Position numbers and translations under genes: made by a program
Notes under the pieces: model-generated
Database searches by the model: none
Told to the model about the DNA's origin: nothing
Seen by the model: the letters and a program-made list of their open reading frames with translations, nothing else
Part shown: positions 8,609 to 17,259 of the stretch, piece by piece
Position numbering within the stretch: position 1 is the first letter of the stretch
How the letters are laid out: each line of letters opens with the position of its first letter
Source of the DNA: Anaerolinea sp.
GTDB taxonomy: Bacteria > Chloroflexota > Limnocylindria > Limnocylindrales > CSP1-4
DNA: 64,000 nt
Reading direction: 5' to 3'
NCBI GenBank assembly: GCA_013822395.1
Contig: PNKK01000006.1
Location: forward strand, 1-64,000

Positions 8609-8636
8609 CCTCGGCTGGTCTACGGATCGCCAAGCG
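8609..8636. repeat. dispersed element, copy at 8.6 kb
   Basis: cctcggctggtctacggatcg-ccaagcg matches cctcggctggtccacggatcgaccaagcg at 26178-26206 with one substitution and one gap. It lies in the 221-base gap between two convergent genes, which otherwise shows nothing except a doubled ttacgtgg. Confidence 0.6.
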
Positions 8637-8748
8637 CCTCTGATCCCGGACAGCCAGTGGCCGACCGGGCCTCCTCATCCTCATCCGTGGCACCACCGTG
8701 CTCGGGGACACGATCAGGCGCTCGACGTGGGGCGCCCGAGCCTTCGCA

Positions 8749-9690
8749 TCAGCAGCGCTTCGCCGTCCTGTTGTGCCGTCGCTCCGGCTCCCGCCGAAGA
8801 ACGAGGATGTGCTGGTAGGCGATGTTCGGGACAAAGACGTTCGGATAGCCGTACGGTCGCAGCCGTGTTCCGGCCTGGTACCAGATGACGTCGCCCTTCG
8901 GGATCAGTCCGACACCCGCGGCGCGCGCCGCCAGATCCGCCCCCGTGAACACGTACCGGCTGTCCTGGTACGCGTCGCGGACGATGAGGGCGGCATATCG
9001 GCCGGGCCGGAGCACGCGGCGGAGCTCGGCGAGGATCTCCGTCATCGAATCCAGGAAGGCCGGGTAATCGGCCGCGTTCGCGAGGTCGGCGGGATCGTTG
9101 GTGACCATGGCGTAATCCGTGCGCCGGTTCGCAAACGCCTCGGCGAGCGCGCCGCCGGACATCGTCATGGGCAGCTGCACGTTGTACGGCGGATCCGTCG
9201 CGACGAAATCGACGCTCGCGTCCGGCAGATCGCAGAGGAGTCGGCGAGCATCGCCGACGCGCAGATCGCAGCCCGAGGCGTGGAATCTCCGGGGTCCGCC
9301 CGGATCCTGTGGCCCCAGGTCCGCGAGCAGCGTGCCGGCCTCGGCTTCGGCGGAGGCACGCGTGACGACGGCTGCGTAGACGTCTGCCCAGCGAGGCGAT
9401 AGCTCGAACCCGAGCGCGCGCCGCGGGCCGCGGGCGATCGCGGCCCCGAGCAGGGTCCCGCCGACACCCGCAAACGGATCCAGGACGAGCTCGCCCGACT
9501 TCGTGAAGAACTCGATCAAGCGGGCCATCAGACGCGGCGGCTTGTTCGCGCCGTGGGCCCGTCGCAGCTGGTGCCCGAGCTCGGACGGATACGCTGTCGT
9601 CCAGACGGACTTCGTGAAATACAGCCACTCCTCGCCATTCAGCTCGTTGAGCTGATTCCTGGGATGCGATGCTCGGCGAGGTTCGGCCAC
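8749..9690 (-). CDS. orphan DNA methyltransferase (N6A/N4C type)
   Basis: Site-specific amino-methyltransferase of 313 residues. The SAM-binding motif LDPFAGVGGT is near residue 68 and the catalytic TDPPYNVQ near residue 166, so the order is motif I then IV. An N-terminal segment with NELNGEEW and HGANKPP resembles DNA-contacting loops in this group. No restriction endonuclease is beside it, so an epigenetic role or a modification-only remnant is likely. A related RNA methyltransferase fold cannot be excluded. The GTG start is supported by TAGGCT 6 bases upstream. Confidence 0.8.
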   Translation of the reverse strand: MAEPRRASHPRNQLNELNGEEWLYFTKSVWTTAYPSELGHQLRRAHGANKPPRLMARLIEFFTKSGELVLDPFAGVGGTLLGAAIARGPRRALGFELSPRWADVYAAVVTRASAEAEAGTLLADLGPQDPGGPRRFHASGCDLRVGDARRLLCDLPDASVDFVATDPPYNVQLPMTMSGGALAEAFANRRTDYAMVTNDPADLANAADYPAFLDSMTEILAELRRVLRPGRYAALIVRDAYQDSRYVFTGADLAARAAGVGLIPKGDVIWYQAGTRLRPYGYPNVFVPNIAYQHILVLRREPERRHNRTAKRC

Positions 9691-9696
9691 GTCCCC

Positions 9697-9702
9697 AGCC
9701 TA
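9697..9702 (-). promoter_or_regulatory. -10-like TAGGCT, leaderless start
   Basis: TAGGCT on the minus strand is 6 bases from GTG 9690. No Shine-Dalgarno is visible. Confidence 0.4.
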
Positions 9703-9843
9703 CGCGAGACGCGAGGACCCTGGAGGAGGTCCGGAGATCCCGCGCTGCCGCCGGGCCCGGTCTGGTGCCAGTGGGCGACACCGGTTGATTCGCGACACGG
9801 TGAAAATCGGATCAACCGCCCCCCCGTGTGGCAGGATGCGGGC

Positions 9844-12800
9844 ATGCCGGCGAGGTTGCGCAGTGAACGCTTCGTGGGGCGAGAGCGGGAGATCGCCCGC
9901 ATCGCCGTCGCGCTCGAGGCAGCCGCCGACGGCCACAGTCGCCGGATCCTGCTGTCCGGCCCCGGCGGCGCTGGAGTGAGCCGGCTCGTTGACGAGAGCA
10001 TCCGGCGCGTCGGGCGACTCGCCGAGCCGTTCACGATCCTCCGTTGGCGTGCGGTCGCCGGTCGCCGGGGCGAGCCATACCACCCGGTGATCGAGGGCAT
10101 CCGGCCGTACCTGGCGAGCCTGGCAGGGCCCGAACGGGCTCGCGTCGTGGGCCCGGGTGCGGACGCGTTGTCCGTCCTTCTGCCAGGGATCCGAGGCCGT
10201 GACCGAGTTGACGGGCCACGCCAGCTCCGCGTGGGGCCGGATCGCCGCGCCGCGCGGCTCGCGGAAGCCGTCCTGGGCATGCTCGAGCGAGCGAGCGAGC
10301 GCCGTCCGGTGTTGCTGGCGCTCGAGGATCTTCACGTCGCCGATGCCGCGACGCGTGCCCTCGCGGTCTTCCTTGCCCGCGTCTCGAGGCCATCGCGCCT
10401 GTGCATCCTCGTCACCCACGGCACGGACCGGCTGGTCCGTGGAGACCCACTCCTTGCCGACCTGGCCGCGATCATCGACGCTGCGGATCCACCGGACCGG
10501 CTGGAGCTGGGACCACTCACTCGGGACGAGTTGGCGGACCTGGTGGCCGGGATCGAAGGGGAGCGTCCCACCGCCTCGCTGCTGCTGCTGGCCGCCGAGC
10601 GCTCGGGGGGCAACCCGCTGCTCGCGGAAGAGATCCTCGCCGCCCGGCGCGAGATGTCCGGGGTGTCGCTTGGATCGTCGCTCGATGAGCTCGTCGCGGC
10701 CAGGCTGGCGCTCCGCAGCTCGGAGTGTCGACGCGCGCTGCGCTTGCTTGCGCTGGCCGAGGAGCCGTTGCGGCGGGAGGCGCTCCAGAGCGTTGCCACC
10801 GCGTTCGAGGCGGGCGCCGACGGCCTGCCACCCCGGTCGACGGGCCGGCCGCGCCACGCTGCGGACGGGCTGGATGCCGACCTTCGGGCGGGCCTCGACG
10901 AGGGGATCGCATCCGGCTTCGTGACCGAGTTGCCCGACGGCGCCATCGAGATCCGGCACGAGCTCGTGGCCCGGGCGATCACCACGGACCTCCTGCCAAT
11001 GCAGCGTCGTCGCTACCACGTCGCGTTCGCGGTGGCCTCGGCGAAGCGCCCGGCTGCCCGAGCCCGGAACTGGCTCGCCGCGCACGAAACGGGGCCGGCC
11101 CGTGAGGCACTTCTCGAGGCCGCAGACGAGGCCGCCGGGCGCGGCGCGGCCGCGGACCAGCTCGCTCTCCTCGAGCTCGCGATGGAGCTCGGGGCCGCCG
11201 AGGTCGGCGATCGCGGCGCGGCCGGCCTGCTCCTGCTCGAGACGGCCGATGTCGCGCTGGCGGCCGGACGGCCGGATCGAGCGCGGGCCTACCTGGAGTC
11301 CGCAGGGGCGCGGTTCGGCGAACGGGAGGACCGTGCCCGCCTCGCAGGCCTGCACGAACGGCTCGGTCGCGTGGCGCGGATGCTCGGCGACCATGACCGG
11401 GCGCTCTCCGAGCATCGGCGGGCGGCATCGCTCGCGCCGGCCGGCCCAAACGTCCTGCGTGTTCACGCCCTCGGCTCGCTCGCCCAGACGCTCATGCTCC
11501 TGGGCCAGTTCGCCGAGGCGGAAACCGTGGCGCGGCAGGCGATCCAGATTGCCCGGACGGTGGGACGGGAGGCGCGCGCGGCAGAGGGACACGCAACCTG
11601 CACGCTTGGGATCGCGCGCGCCTGGAGCGCGGCGCCGGCGGATGCGATCGACCTTCTGGAGGGCGCTCGCGAGATCGCGGCCGAGGTCGGTGACGCAGAC
11701 GACTGGTTCCGCGCGACCCTCAACCTGACCACCGCGCTCACGCTCCTCCACCGAGGTGAGGAGGCGATCGCGGTCACGATGGAGGCGATCGACCGCGCCC
11801 GCCGGGACGGCGTCGAGGCCGTCTACGGCAATGCCCTGCGGGGCAATGTCGCCGAGGCGCTCTTTCTCACCGGGCGCTGGTCGGAGGCTCGCGAGGCGAT
11901 CCGCCTGGCCCTCGAGTGGAGCCCTGCCGCGGATGCCTTCGCCGACGCAGCGGTCACCTTGGCCATGCTGGAGGTCGAATCCGCGTCCGACGAGCGCGCC
12001 GCACGGCTCCTCGGGCGGCGGCTGCTGGAGCTCCGGAACGCGCCGGATCCGCAATCGGTGGTCCCGGCAAGCCGGGCCGCCGCGTCGTTCGCGCTGTGGC
12101 GTGGCGATCTCGGCGATGCCGGGCAGGCCGCCGAGCTGGGCTGGTCGATGGTGCGGGACTCGGAAGACTGGGTGCTCGCTGCCCGGATGGCTGCGACCTA
12201 CCTGGAGGTCCAGGCTGCGATCGTCGCCGATGCCCACGACCGGCGTGCCCTCCCGGAGCTGGCCGCCGCCCGACAGCGAGCGGCGCGGACATTGTCCGAA
12301 GCGGAACGGATCCTCCGGTCGAGCGGCGTCCCCTCGAGCGCTGCCAGCCGCGGCGAGGCCGAGGCGCAGCTCGTGACGGCGCGCGCCTACGCGGCTCGGC
12401 TGAACGGCCGGGACGCACCCGTTCTGTGGGACGCGGTCGCGCAGGCGTGGGAAGGCGTCGGCGATCCGTACCAGGTCGCGCGGGCCCGGTGGCGGCAGGC
12501 GGAGGCATCCCTTCCGGCCAGGGACGCCCGCGAGGGCCGTGCTGCCGCTCGCGGCCCGCTCCTGGAGGCGGTCCGGATCGCCCGCGAACTCGGTGCCGTA
12601 CCGCTTCTCCGCCAGCTCGAGGAGCTTGCCCGGCGGGGGTTGATCACGCTGCCCCCTCTGCCATCCGGCGAGGCCGTTGGCGAGGAGATCCTCCCATGGG
12701 CGATCGGATCGGAGCGAGCAGCGACTCGACTGGTCCCGACCGGTCCCGGCGTCGGATCGCCGAGGCCGGCGCCGACGAACGACCACGCGGTGCGACACGA

Positions 12801-13107
12801 TCGCTCCGGGTCGCCAGGCGCGGCCGGAGCGATCGTGGTCCCAAGCGGACGGATCGCCGAGGCCTTCGTCGGTCCGCCACAGACCCGGTCAGACTCCGCG
12901 TTCGGCCTGTCCAACCGCGAACTGGAGGTTCTGAGGCTGATCGTCCAGGGCCGGACGAACCGCGACATCGGCGAACGCCTGTTCATCCGCCAGAAGACCG
13001 TCGCCGTCCACGTCGGGAAGATCCTGTCCAAGCTCGGGGTCTCCGGCCGCGTGGAAGCCGCCATGGTGGCCGTCCGTCTCGATCTCCTCCCCGGGCACCG
13101 CGCGTAG
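9844..13107 (+). CDS. LuxR-family ATPase regulator (MalT/LAL-like)
   Basis: Large 1087-residue transcription regulator. An N-terminal AAA/STAND ATPase module is followed by a long alpha-helical TPR-like sensor (about 400-950) and a C-terminal LuxR helix-turn-helix (about 1022-1075, LSNRELEVLRLI...GERLFIRQKTVAVHV). The P-loop near residue 39 reads GPGGAGVS: the essential Lys of GKS/T is replaced by Val. Walker B is LLALEDLH. Nucleotide hydrolysis is therefore doubtful. ATG 9844 gives the family start FVGRERE soon after. The gene stands alone, so its targets are unknown. Confidence 0.85.
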   Translation: MPARLRSERFVGREREIARIAVALEAAADGHSRRILLSGPGGAGVSRLVDESIRRVGRLAEPFTILRWRAVAGRRGEPYHPVIEGIRPYLASLAGPERARVVGPGADALSVLLPGIRGRDRVDGPRQLRVGPDRRAARLAEAVLGMLERASERRPVLLALEDLHVADAATRALAVFLARVSRPSRLCILVTHGTDRLVRGDPLLADLAAIIDAADPPDRLELGPLTRDELADLVAGIEGERPTASLLLLAAERSGGNPLLAEEILAARREMSGVSLGSSLDELVAARLALRSSECRRALRLLALAEEPLRREALQSVATAFEAGADGLPPRSTGRPRHAADGLDADLRAGLDEGIASGFVTELPDGAIEIRHELVARAITTDLLPMQRRRYHVAFAVASAKRPAARARNWLAAHETGPAREALLEAADEAAGRGAAADQLALLELAMELGAAEVGDRGAAGLLLLETADVALAAGRPDRARAYLESAGARFGEREDRARLAGLHERLGRVARMLGDHDRALSEHRRAASLAPAGPNVLRVHALGSLAQTLMLLGQFAEAETVARQAIQIARTVGREARAAEGHATCTLGIARAWSAAPADAIDLLEGAREIAAEVGDADDWFRATLNLTTALTLLHRGEEAIAVTMEAIDRARRDGVEAVYGNALRGNVAEALFLTGRWSEAREAIRLALEWSPAADAFADAAVTLAMLEVESASDERAARLLGRRLLELRNAPDPQSVVPASRAAASFALWRGDLGDAGQAAELGWSMVRDSEDWVLAARMAATYLEVQAAIVADAHDRRALPELAAARQRAARTLSEAERILRSSGVPSSAASRGEAEAQLVTARAYAARLNGRDAPVLWDAVAQAWEGVGDPYQVARARWRQAEASLPARDAREGRAAARGPLLEAVRIARELGAVPLLRQLEELARRGLITLPPLPSGEAVGEEILPWAIGSERAATRLVPTGPGVGSPRPAPTNDHAVRHDRSGSPGAAGAIVVPSGRIAEAFVGPPQTRSDSAFGLSNRELEVLRLIVQGRTNRDIGERLFIRQKTVAVHVGKILSKLGVSGRVEAAMVAVRLDLLPGHRA

Positions 13108-13292
13108 GATCCGCCCGCGCCGATGCCGCGGGCGACAGTCGCCCCGCCCGCCGCCTTCCAGCTCGACGGATCCCCGACGAGAACGCCCCGGGCCAGCCGG
13201 CTCCGGGCTGCTTTCGCGGGACTGCCAGACACACGGCCCCGGGCGCGCTCCGAGGGCCCGCTGCGCACAGGTTTCGCGGGGAGTGAGTCCTT

Positions 13293-13333
13293 GGAAAACG
13301 AGAACGAGACCCGGAGGAGGGTCCGGGTCTCGT
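13293..13333 (-). terminator. rho-independent terminator of small gene
   Basis: A 12-bp perfect stem (acgagacccgga / tccgggtctcgt) with a 6-base loop is followed on the minus strand by TCTCGTTTT. Such a clear T-tract terminator is rare in this GC-rich window. It lies about 57 bases downstream of the 32-codon minus-strand gene. Confidence 0.8.
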
Positions 13334-13382
13334 CTCTGGTGACTGTCCGGCAGGAGGGTGCCGGATCAGGCGCGAAGGAATT

Positions 13383-13400
13383 GCTGGTCCTAGGACCAGC
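13383..13400. repeat. 18-bp perfect palindrome
   Basis: gctggtcctaggaccagc is a perfect inverted repeat spanning the stop codon of the small minus-strand gene. It could bind a protein dimer or form an RNA hairpin that protects the transcript end. The structured region continues upstream of the gene with ccggtgggaataccgg. Confidence 0.6.
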
Positions 13401-13488
13401 GCTTCATGGCCGCCTCGACGAGCGCGATCGCCGCGAGGGGGGAAACCGCCAGGGCGAATTGCCAGGCCCGCTGGATCCGGTGCTTCAT
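13390..13488 (-). CDS. 32-residue single-helix membrane peptide
   Basis: Absent from the ORF track because of its size. ATG 13488 is preceded on the minus strand by gcaggag at about 9 bases. The frame encodes a basic start (MKHRIQRAW), a hydrophobic helix of about 16 residues rich in Ala/Leu/Val, and a basic end (AAMKRWS), then TAG. A strong terminator follows. The stop lies inside an 18-bp perfect palindrome. Ribosome site, amphipathic composition and terminator together argue for a real expressed micropeptide. Role unknown; it could be a membrane-complex subunit, a toxin-like peptide or a regulatory leader. Confidence 0.6.
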   Translation of the reverse strand: MKHRIQRAWQFALAVSPLAAIALVEAAMKRWS

Positions 13489-13791
13489 CTTGCTGGGCAC
13501 TCCTGCGGTGGTGGATGATTTCGGCCGGTATTCCCACCGGGGCGCCCATCCTGCAGGCCCCGAGGCGTGCCCTCAATCCGGCCAAGGTACTGGGTGGGGG
13601 AGGACCTTCGGCTGGACGGAATGCGACCCGGCGGCCCCCGAGACCAACCGGACGCCACCAACCCCGACGCCAAGTCGACGTGCCCACACTATCGGGGCGC
13701 GCTTAGCTGCGACTTACGTGGTGCCGGACGGCACCGACTTTGCCCTCGGCACACCGACTTCGCCTGCGTGGACCCGCCCGTGGCCGGGCGG
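13489..13791. other. divergent intergenic region
   Basis: This separates the micropeptide (minus) from AlaX (plus). It holds small hairpins on the minus-strand leader side, such as ccggtgggaataccgg and a ggggc/gcccc pair, suggesting a structured 5-prime leader. The ORF-track frame 13406-14539 is an upstream extension of AlaX and no separate gene is supported. Confidence 0.4.
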
Positions 13792-13797
13792 TACCCT
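13792..13797 (+). promoter_or_regulatory. -10-like TACCCT, leaderless start of AlaX
   Basis: TACCCT ends 7 bases before ATG 13805. TGGACC about 17 bases upstream could be a weak -35. Confidence 0.45.
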
Positions 13798-13804
13798 GCG
13801 CGCC

Positions 13805-14539
13805 ATGAATGTCCAGCTGTGCTACTCCGACGCTTACGCCCGCGAGGTCGAGACCCGGGTGGTCGCCGTCGAGGCCGGCGAGGCTCCGCTCGTCGTCCTC
13901 GAGTCCACGGTCTTCTACCCAGGCGGCGGCGGCCAGCCCTGCGACCGCGGAGTCCTGCTCCGGAGTGGAGACGGGCGGGAATGGACCGTCCAGGTCGCCC
14001 GGAAGTCAGGTAGTGAGATCGTCCACGAGCTCGAGGCCGGCGTCGAGCCGCCGCGAGTGGGCGATCGCCTCCGCGTCAACCTCGATTGGGCACGCCGCTA
14101 CGCGCTGATGCGGACGCACACCGCGCTCCACGCCCTGTGCGGCGTCGTCTGGCGAGACTACGGCGCGCTCGTGACCGGCGGGAACATGGCACCCGGCGCC
14201 GGAAGGATGGACTTCGAGTTCGGACGGCTGACCGGCGACCTCGTCGACGAGATCGAGGCCACCGTCAACGCGGAGCTCGAGCGGGCGCGAGAGGTCCGGG
14301 TGAACGTCCTGCCACGAGAGGAGGCCTTCGCCATCCCGGACCTCATCCGGACGAAGATCAACCTCCTGCCCCGGGGCATCGAGGAGATTCGAACGATCGA
14401 GATCGTGGGGCTCGACCTCCAGGCCGACGGCGGGACCCATGTCGCGAACACCCGCGAGGTTGGCGGGATTCGGGTCACCGGCTACGAGTCGAAGGGCCGG
14501 ATCAACAAGCGAATCCGGATCGAACTCAAGCAGGCATGA
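13805..14539 (+). CDS. AlaX alanyl-tRNA editing protein
   Basis: Trans-acting editing enzyme that hydrolyses Ser- or Gly-tRNA(Ala), homologous to the AlaRS editing domain. The 244 residues contain PGGGGQPCDRG near residue 40 and zinc-binding HTALH (His105, His109). The second metal half is ADGGTHVANTREVGG, as in archaeal-type AlaX proteins where the Cys of AlaRS is replaced by Asp. It lacks the AlaRS aminoacylation domain. The start is set by the conserved MNVQLCYSDAYAREV and the upstream TACCCT. Confidence 0.88.
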   Translation: MNVQLCYSDAYAREVETRVVAVEAGEAPLVVLESTVFYPGGGGQPCDRGVLLRSGDGREWTVQVARKSGSEIVHELEAGVEPPRVGDRLRVNLDWARRYALMRTHTALHALCGVVWRDYGALVTGGNMAPGAGRMDFEFGRLTGDLVDEIEATVNAELERAREVRVNVLPREEAFAIPDLIRTKINLLPRGIEEIRTIEIVGLDLQADGGTHVANTREVGGIRVTGYESKGRINKRIRIELKQA

Positions 14540-14904
14540 CTGAAGCACCCGGCCGGTGAGGCTCGCCCGTACCCGGACACCCGTACCGGACCGGGTCAAG
14601 TCGGCTGAAGTGGTGTAACGACTCGCCGGACGGGTCGGGCGGCTGGAAGCTGCTTTCACCTCCTCGGGTTCGGTCTCAAGGGCTGCTCGGAGATGCCGAT
14701 CCTCGTCGATGCCCTCCGGCGCCACGCGCAGGCGCTCACGCCCGCCAAGTACGACGGGGAGGTGGCCTGAGACAGCGGGATCACCGCCGGACTAAACAAC
14801 GGCCGGGACATCCGCGGGGTGTCGTCGCCGGTGTGCTGTCCCACGTGTGTGGCCGACCGTCCGTCGTCGCCCCGTGCGCTGGCGATCCGCACGCGAGAAA
14901 CCGC
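14540..14904. other. intergenic region with gene remnant
   Basis: No intact gene. From about 14694 a short open stretch reads MPILVDALRRHAQALTPAKY and ends in TGA at 14771. Its composition looks like a real protein end, but no start, ribosome site or family was found, so it may be the tail of a lost gene. The rest is GC-rich spacer. Confidence 0.35.
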
Positions 14905-14933
14905 TTGACAGACGGCATTGGCCCCGCTATTAA
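14905..14933 (+). promoter_or_regulatory. sigma-70-type promoter TTGACA-N17-TATTAA
   Basis: A consensus -35 (TTGACA), a 17-base spacer and TATTAA as -10 drive the six-gene operon beginning at 14984. This is the best classical promoter in the window. The predicted start near 14940 leaves a leader of about 45 bases. Confidence 0.75.
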
Positions 14934-14936
14934 GAA

Positions 14937-14963
14937 CTGACTCACCTCTCATATTCTGAGCAG
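14937..14963. promoter_or_regulatory. candidate TetR operator (inverted repeat)
   Basis: ctgactca and tgagcag form an imperfect inverted repeat separated by 12 bases, directly after the -10 and over the likely transcription start. An operon-encoded TetR (17249) makes autoregulation through this site plausible. This is inference; no binding data. Confidence 0.4.
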
Positions 14964-14983
14964 ATCGGAAGTGAGCGCCGCGC

Positions 14984-15763
14984 ATGATCGCGACCAATGG
15001 CGACGCCACGATCGCCTGGGAGGAGATCGGGACGGGGGCTCCGATGCTCCTCATCCACGGGCTAGGCTACGCCCGCTGGGGCTGGGAGCCGCTGCTCCCG
15101 CTTCTCGCCGAGCGGTACCGGGTGATCAGCTTCGACAACCGGGGCATTGGCGAGTCCTCCGTTCCGCCCGGGCCGTACACCGCCGCGCTGATGGCCGGCG
15201 ATGCCCGCGCCGTGCTCGATGCCGCCGGCGTCGAGCGTGCCCACGTGGTCGGCACCTCGCTGGGCGGGATGATCGCCCAAGTGCTGGCGCTCGCCAATCC
15301 CGATCGCATCGACCGGCTCGTCCTGATCTGCACGACCCCGGGCGCCACCTGCGGCCACCCGATGCCGGCGGTCACCGTTCGGCTCCTCGCCGAGGCCGCG
15401 GCCCTGCCGCCCGAGGTGGCCGTCCGCCGGTTCGTCGAGAACGCCCTGGGCTCCGAACCGGATCCCGGTCTGGTGGAGCGGATCCTGAGCCACCGGCTCG
15501 CCGCGCCCCAGGATTCTGCTGGCTGGGCGGCCCAGGCGGCAGCCGGGACGACATATGACGGCGCCGGGCGGGCGGCGTTCATCACCGTCCCGACACTGCT
15601 CATCGCCGGCACGGCCGATCGCGTCGTCGACTATCGGAACTCGGTCGTGCTCGCCGAGCTGATACCCAACTCGGTCCTCCGGCTCGTCCCCGATTCCGGC
15701 CATCTCGTCTTCTGGGAGCGCCCTCGAACCGTGGCGGGCCTCATCGTGGAGCACTGCACATGA
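14984..15763 (+). CDS. alpha/beta hydrolase (enol-lactonase-like)
   Basis: 259-residue alpha/beta-hydrolase. The oxyanion motif HGLGYARWGW is near residue 25, the nucleophile Ser92 is in GTSLGG, and the catalytic His near 240 is in DSGHLVFWERP. The closest-looking families are 3-oxoadipate enol-lactonase and esterase-like enzymes. It is first in the operon and its stop overlaps the acyl-CoA synthetase start (ATGA). It could hydrolyse a thioester, ester or lactone intermediate of the pathway. Confidence 0.8.
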   Translation: MIATNGDATIAWEEIGTGAPMLLIHGLGYARWGWEPLLPLLAERYRVISFDNRGIGESSVPPGPYTAALMAGDARAVLDAAGVERAHVVGTSLGGMIAQVLALANPDRIDRLVLICTTPGATCGHPMPAVTVRLLAEAAALPPEVAVRRFVENALGSEPDPGLVERILSHRLAAPQDSAGWAAQAAAGTTYDGAGRAAFITVPTLLIAGTADRVVDYRNSVVLAELIPNSVLRLVPDSGHLVFWERPRTVAGLIVEHCT

Positions 15764-17259
15764 GCTCGACCCTCACGATCGGCACCTGGATCCGCGACCG
15801 CGCTCGGCTCACCCCAGTACGAACGGCGATCGACTTCCCCGGCCGGACCGTTTCCTATGGCCAGATCGACCACGATTCGTCCCGGCTGGCCGCCGAGCTC
15901 ACCCGACGGGGCCTGTCCCGTGGCGATCGAGTCGCCGTCCTGGCCGACAACTGCCCGGAGCACGTGCCGCTACTGTTCGCCTGCGCCAAGGCCGGTCTGA
16001 TCATGACCCCGCTCAGCTGGCGTCTTGCCCCGCCTGAGCTCGCCTACCAGATCGACCACGCCGGCGCGGGACTCCTCGTCGTCTCCCGCGATCGGATGCG
16101 CCTGGCGGAGGCGGCGCTCGCGGCCGCAGCCTCTCGCCCGGCGCTGCGCGAGATCGAAGCGCCGCCCGAGGGCGATGGCGACGTCGAGATCGATGTCGAC
16201 GACGACGACCCGCTCTTCCTGTGCTACACGTCGGGCACGAGTGGCCGGCCGAAGGGTGCCCTGCTCACCCACGCCAACTGCTTCTGGACGAACCTGTCGA
16301 TCGACCATCTCATGGACGTCACCACCTTCGACGTCGTCCTCCAGGTGCTCCCGCAGTTCCACATCGGCGGCTGGAACGTCCAGCCCCTCCTCGCCTGGTG
16401 GAAGGGCGCCACCGTGGTCCTCGAGCCGTCGTTCGACGCCGGCCGGGCGCTGTCGCTGATCGAGTCGAAGCGGGTCACGACAATGATGGGCGTCCCGGCC
16501 ACCTACCTGTTCATGGCCGAGCATCCCGACTTCGCGACGACCGACCTCTCCTCCCTGCGAATGGCCGTCGTGGGCGGGGCGCCGATGCCCGAACCCCTGA
16601 TCCGGACCTGGACCGAGCGAGGCGTCGCCCTCGTCCAGGGCTACGGCCTGACCGAGGCGTCGCCCAACGTCCTCGGCCTCCCGCCGGAGTACCTGTTCTC
16701 AAAGGTCGGTTACGCCGGCAAGGCCTACCCCCACGTCGATGTGGCCCTCGCGGACCAGAACGGGGCGCTGCTCGAGGGCCCCGCCATCGGAGAGCTCCTC
16801 GTGCGCGGCCCGAACGTGTTCGCCGGGTACTGGCAGGATCCCGACGCCACCGCCGAGGCGATGCGGGGCGGATGGCTTCACACCGGCGACGTCGCCGAGC
16901 GCGACGCGGAAGGCTTCTACCGGATCCGCGACCGCCTCAAGGACATGTACATCTCGGGCGGCGAGAACGTCTATCCGGCCGAGGTCGAGTCGGTCCTCGC
17001 CGCGCATCCCGCGGTCGTCGAGGCGGCCGTTCTCGGGATCCCCGACGAACGCTGGGGCGAGGTGGGGCTGGCAGTCGTGGTCGCCCGCTCGCCGATCCCG
17101 CCCGAGGTGCTCATCCACTGGTGCCGAGAGCGGCTGGCGCGGTTCAAGGTGCCCCGCGACGTCCGCTTCGTCGACCGACTGCCTCGGTCCGGGATGAGCA
17201 AGGTTCTCAAGCGCGAGCTGGCGGCATCGCTGGTCAAGGAGGGGAAACGTGCAGGTTGA
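15760..17259 (+). CDS. AMP-forming acyl-CoA synthetase
   Basis: ANL-family adenylating ligase of 499 residues activating a carboxylic acid to its CoA thioester. The P-loop-like motif YTSGTSGRPKG is at about 154-164, GYGLTEASP at about 290, and the hinge/core motif LHTGDVAERD...RLKDMYISGGENVYPAEVE at about 375-415. The catalytic Lys is near the C-terminus (SKVLKREL). All motifs are intact. It overlaps the hydrolase by 4 bases and the TetR gene by 11, so the three are translationally linked. Substrate unknown; medium- or branched-chain and aromatic acids are all possible. Confidence 0.9.
   Translation: MSSTLTIGTWIRDRARLTPVRTAIDFPGRTVSYGQIDHDSSRLAAELTRRGLSRGDRVAVLADNCPEHVPLLFACAKAGLIMTPLSWRLAPPELAYQIDHAGAGLLVVSRDRMRLAEAALAAAASRPALREIEAPPEGDGDVEIDVDDDDPLFLCYTSGTSGRPKGALLTHANCFWTNLSIDHLMDVTTFDVVLQVLPQFHIGGWNVQPLLAWWKGATVVLEPSFDAGRALSLIESKRVTTMMGVPATYLFMAEHPDFATTDLSSLRMAVVGGAPMPEPLIRTWTERGVALVQGYGLTEASPNVLGLPPEYLFSKVGYAGKAYPHVDVALADQNGALLEGPAIGELLVRGPNVFAGYWQDPDATAEAMRGGWLHTGDVAERDAEGFYRIRDRLKDMYISGGENVYPAEVESVLAAHPAVVEAAVLGIPDERWGEVGLAVVVARSPIPPEVLIHWCRERLARFKVPRDVRFVDRLPRSGMSKVLKRELAASLVKEGKRAG

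Noticed and set aside
8749-9690. A restriction-modification system around the DNA methyltransferase
   Set aside because: No endonuclease or specificity gene lies on either side; the neighbours are a surface protein and a LuxR regulator.
9700-12798. 1032-residue minus-strand ORF over the LuxR ATPase
   Set aside because: Shadow of the LuxR gene. No family motifs, high Arg/Gln/Pro content, and the plus strand carries a clear ATPase and HTH.
14694-14771. Short ORF MPILVDALRRHAQ as a gene
   Set aside because: Only 25 residues, no ribosome site, no terminator and no recognised family; treated as possible debris.
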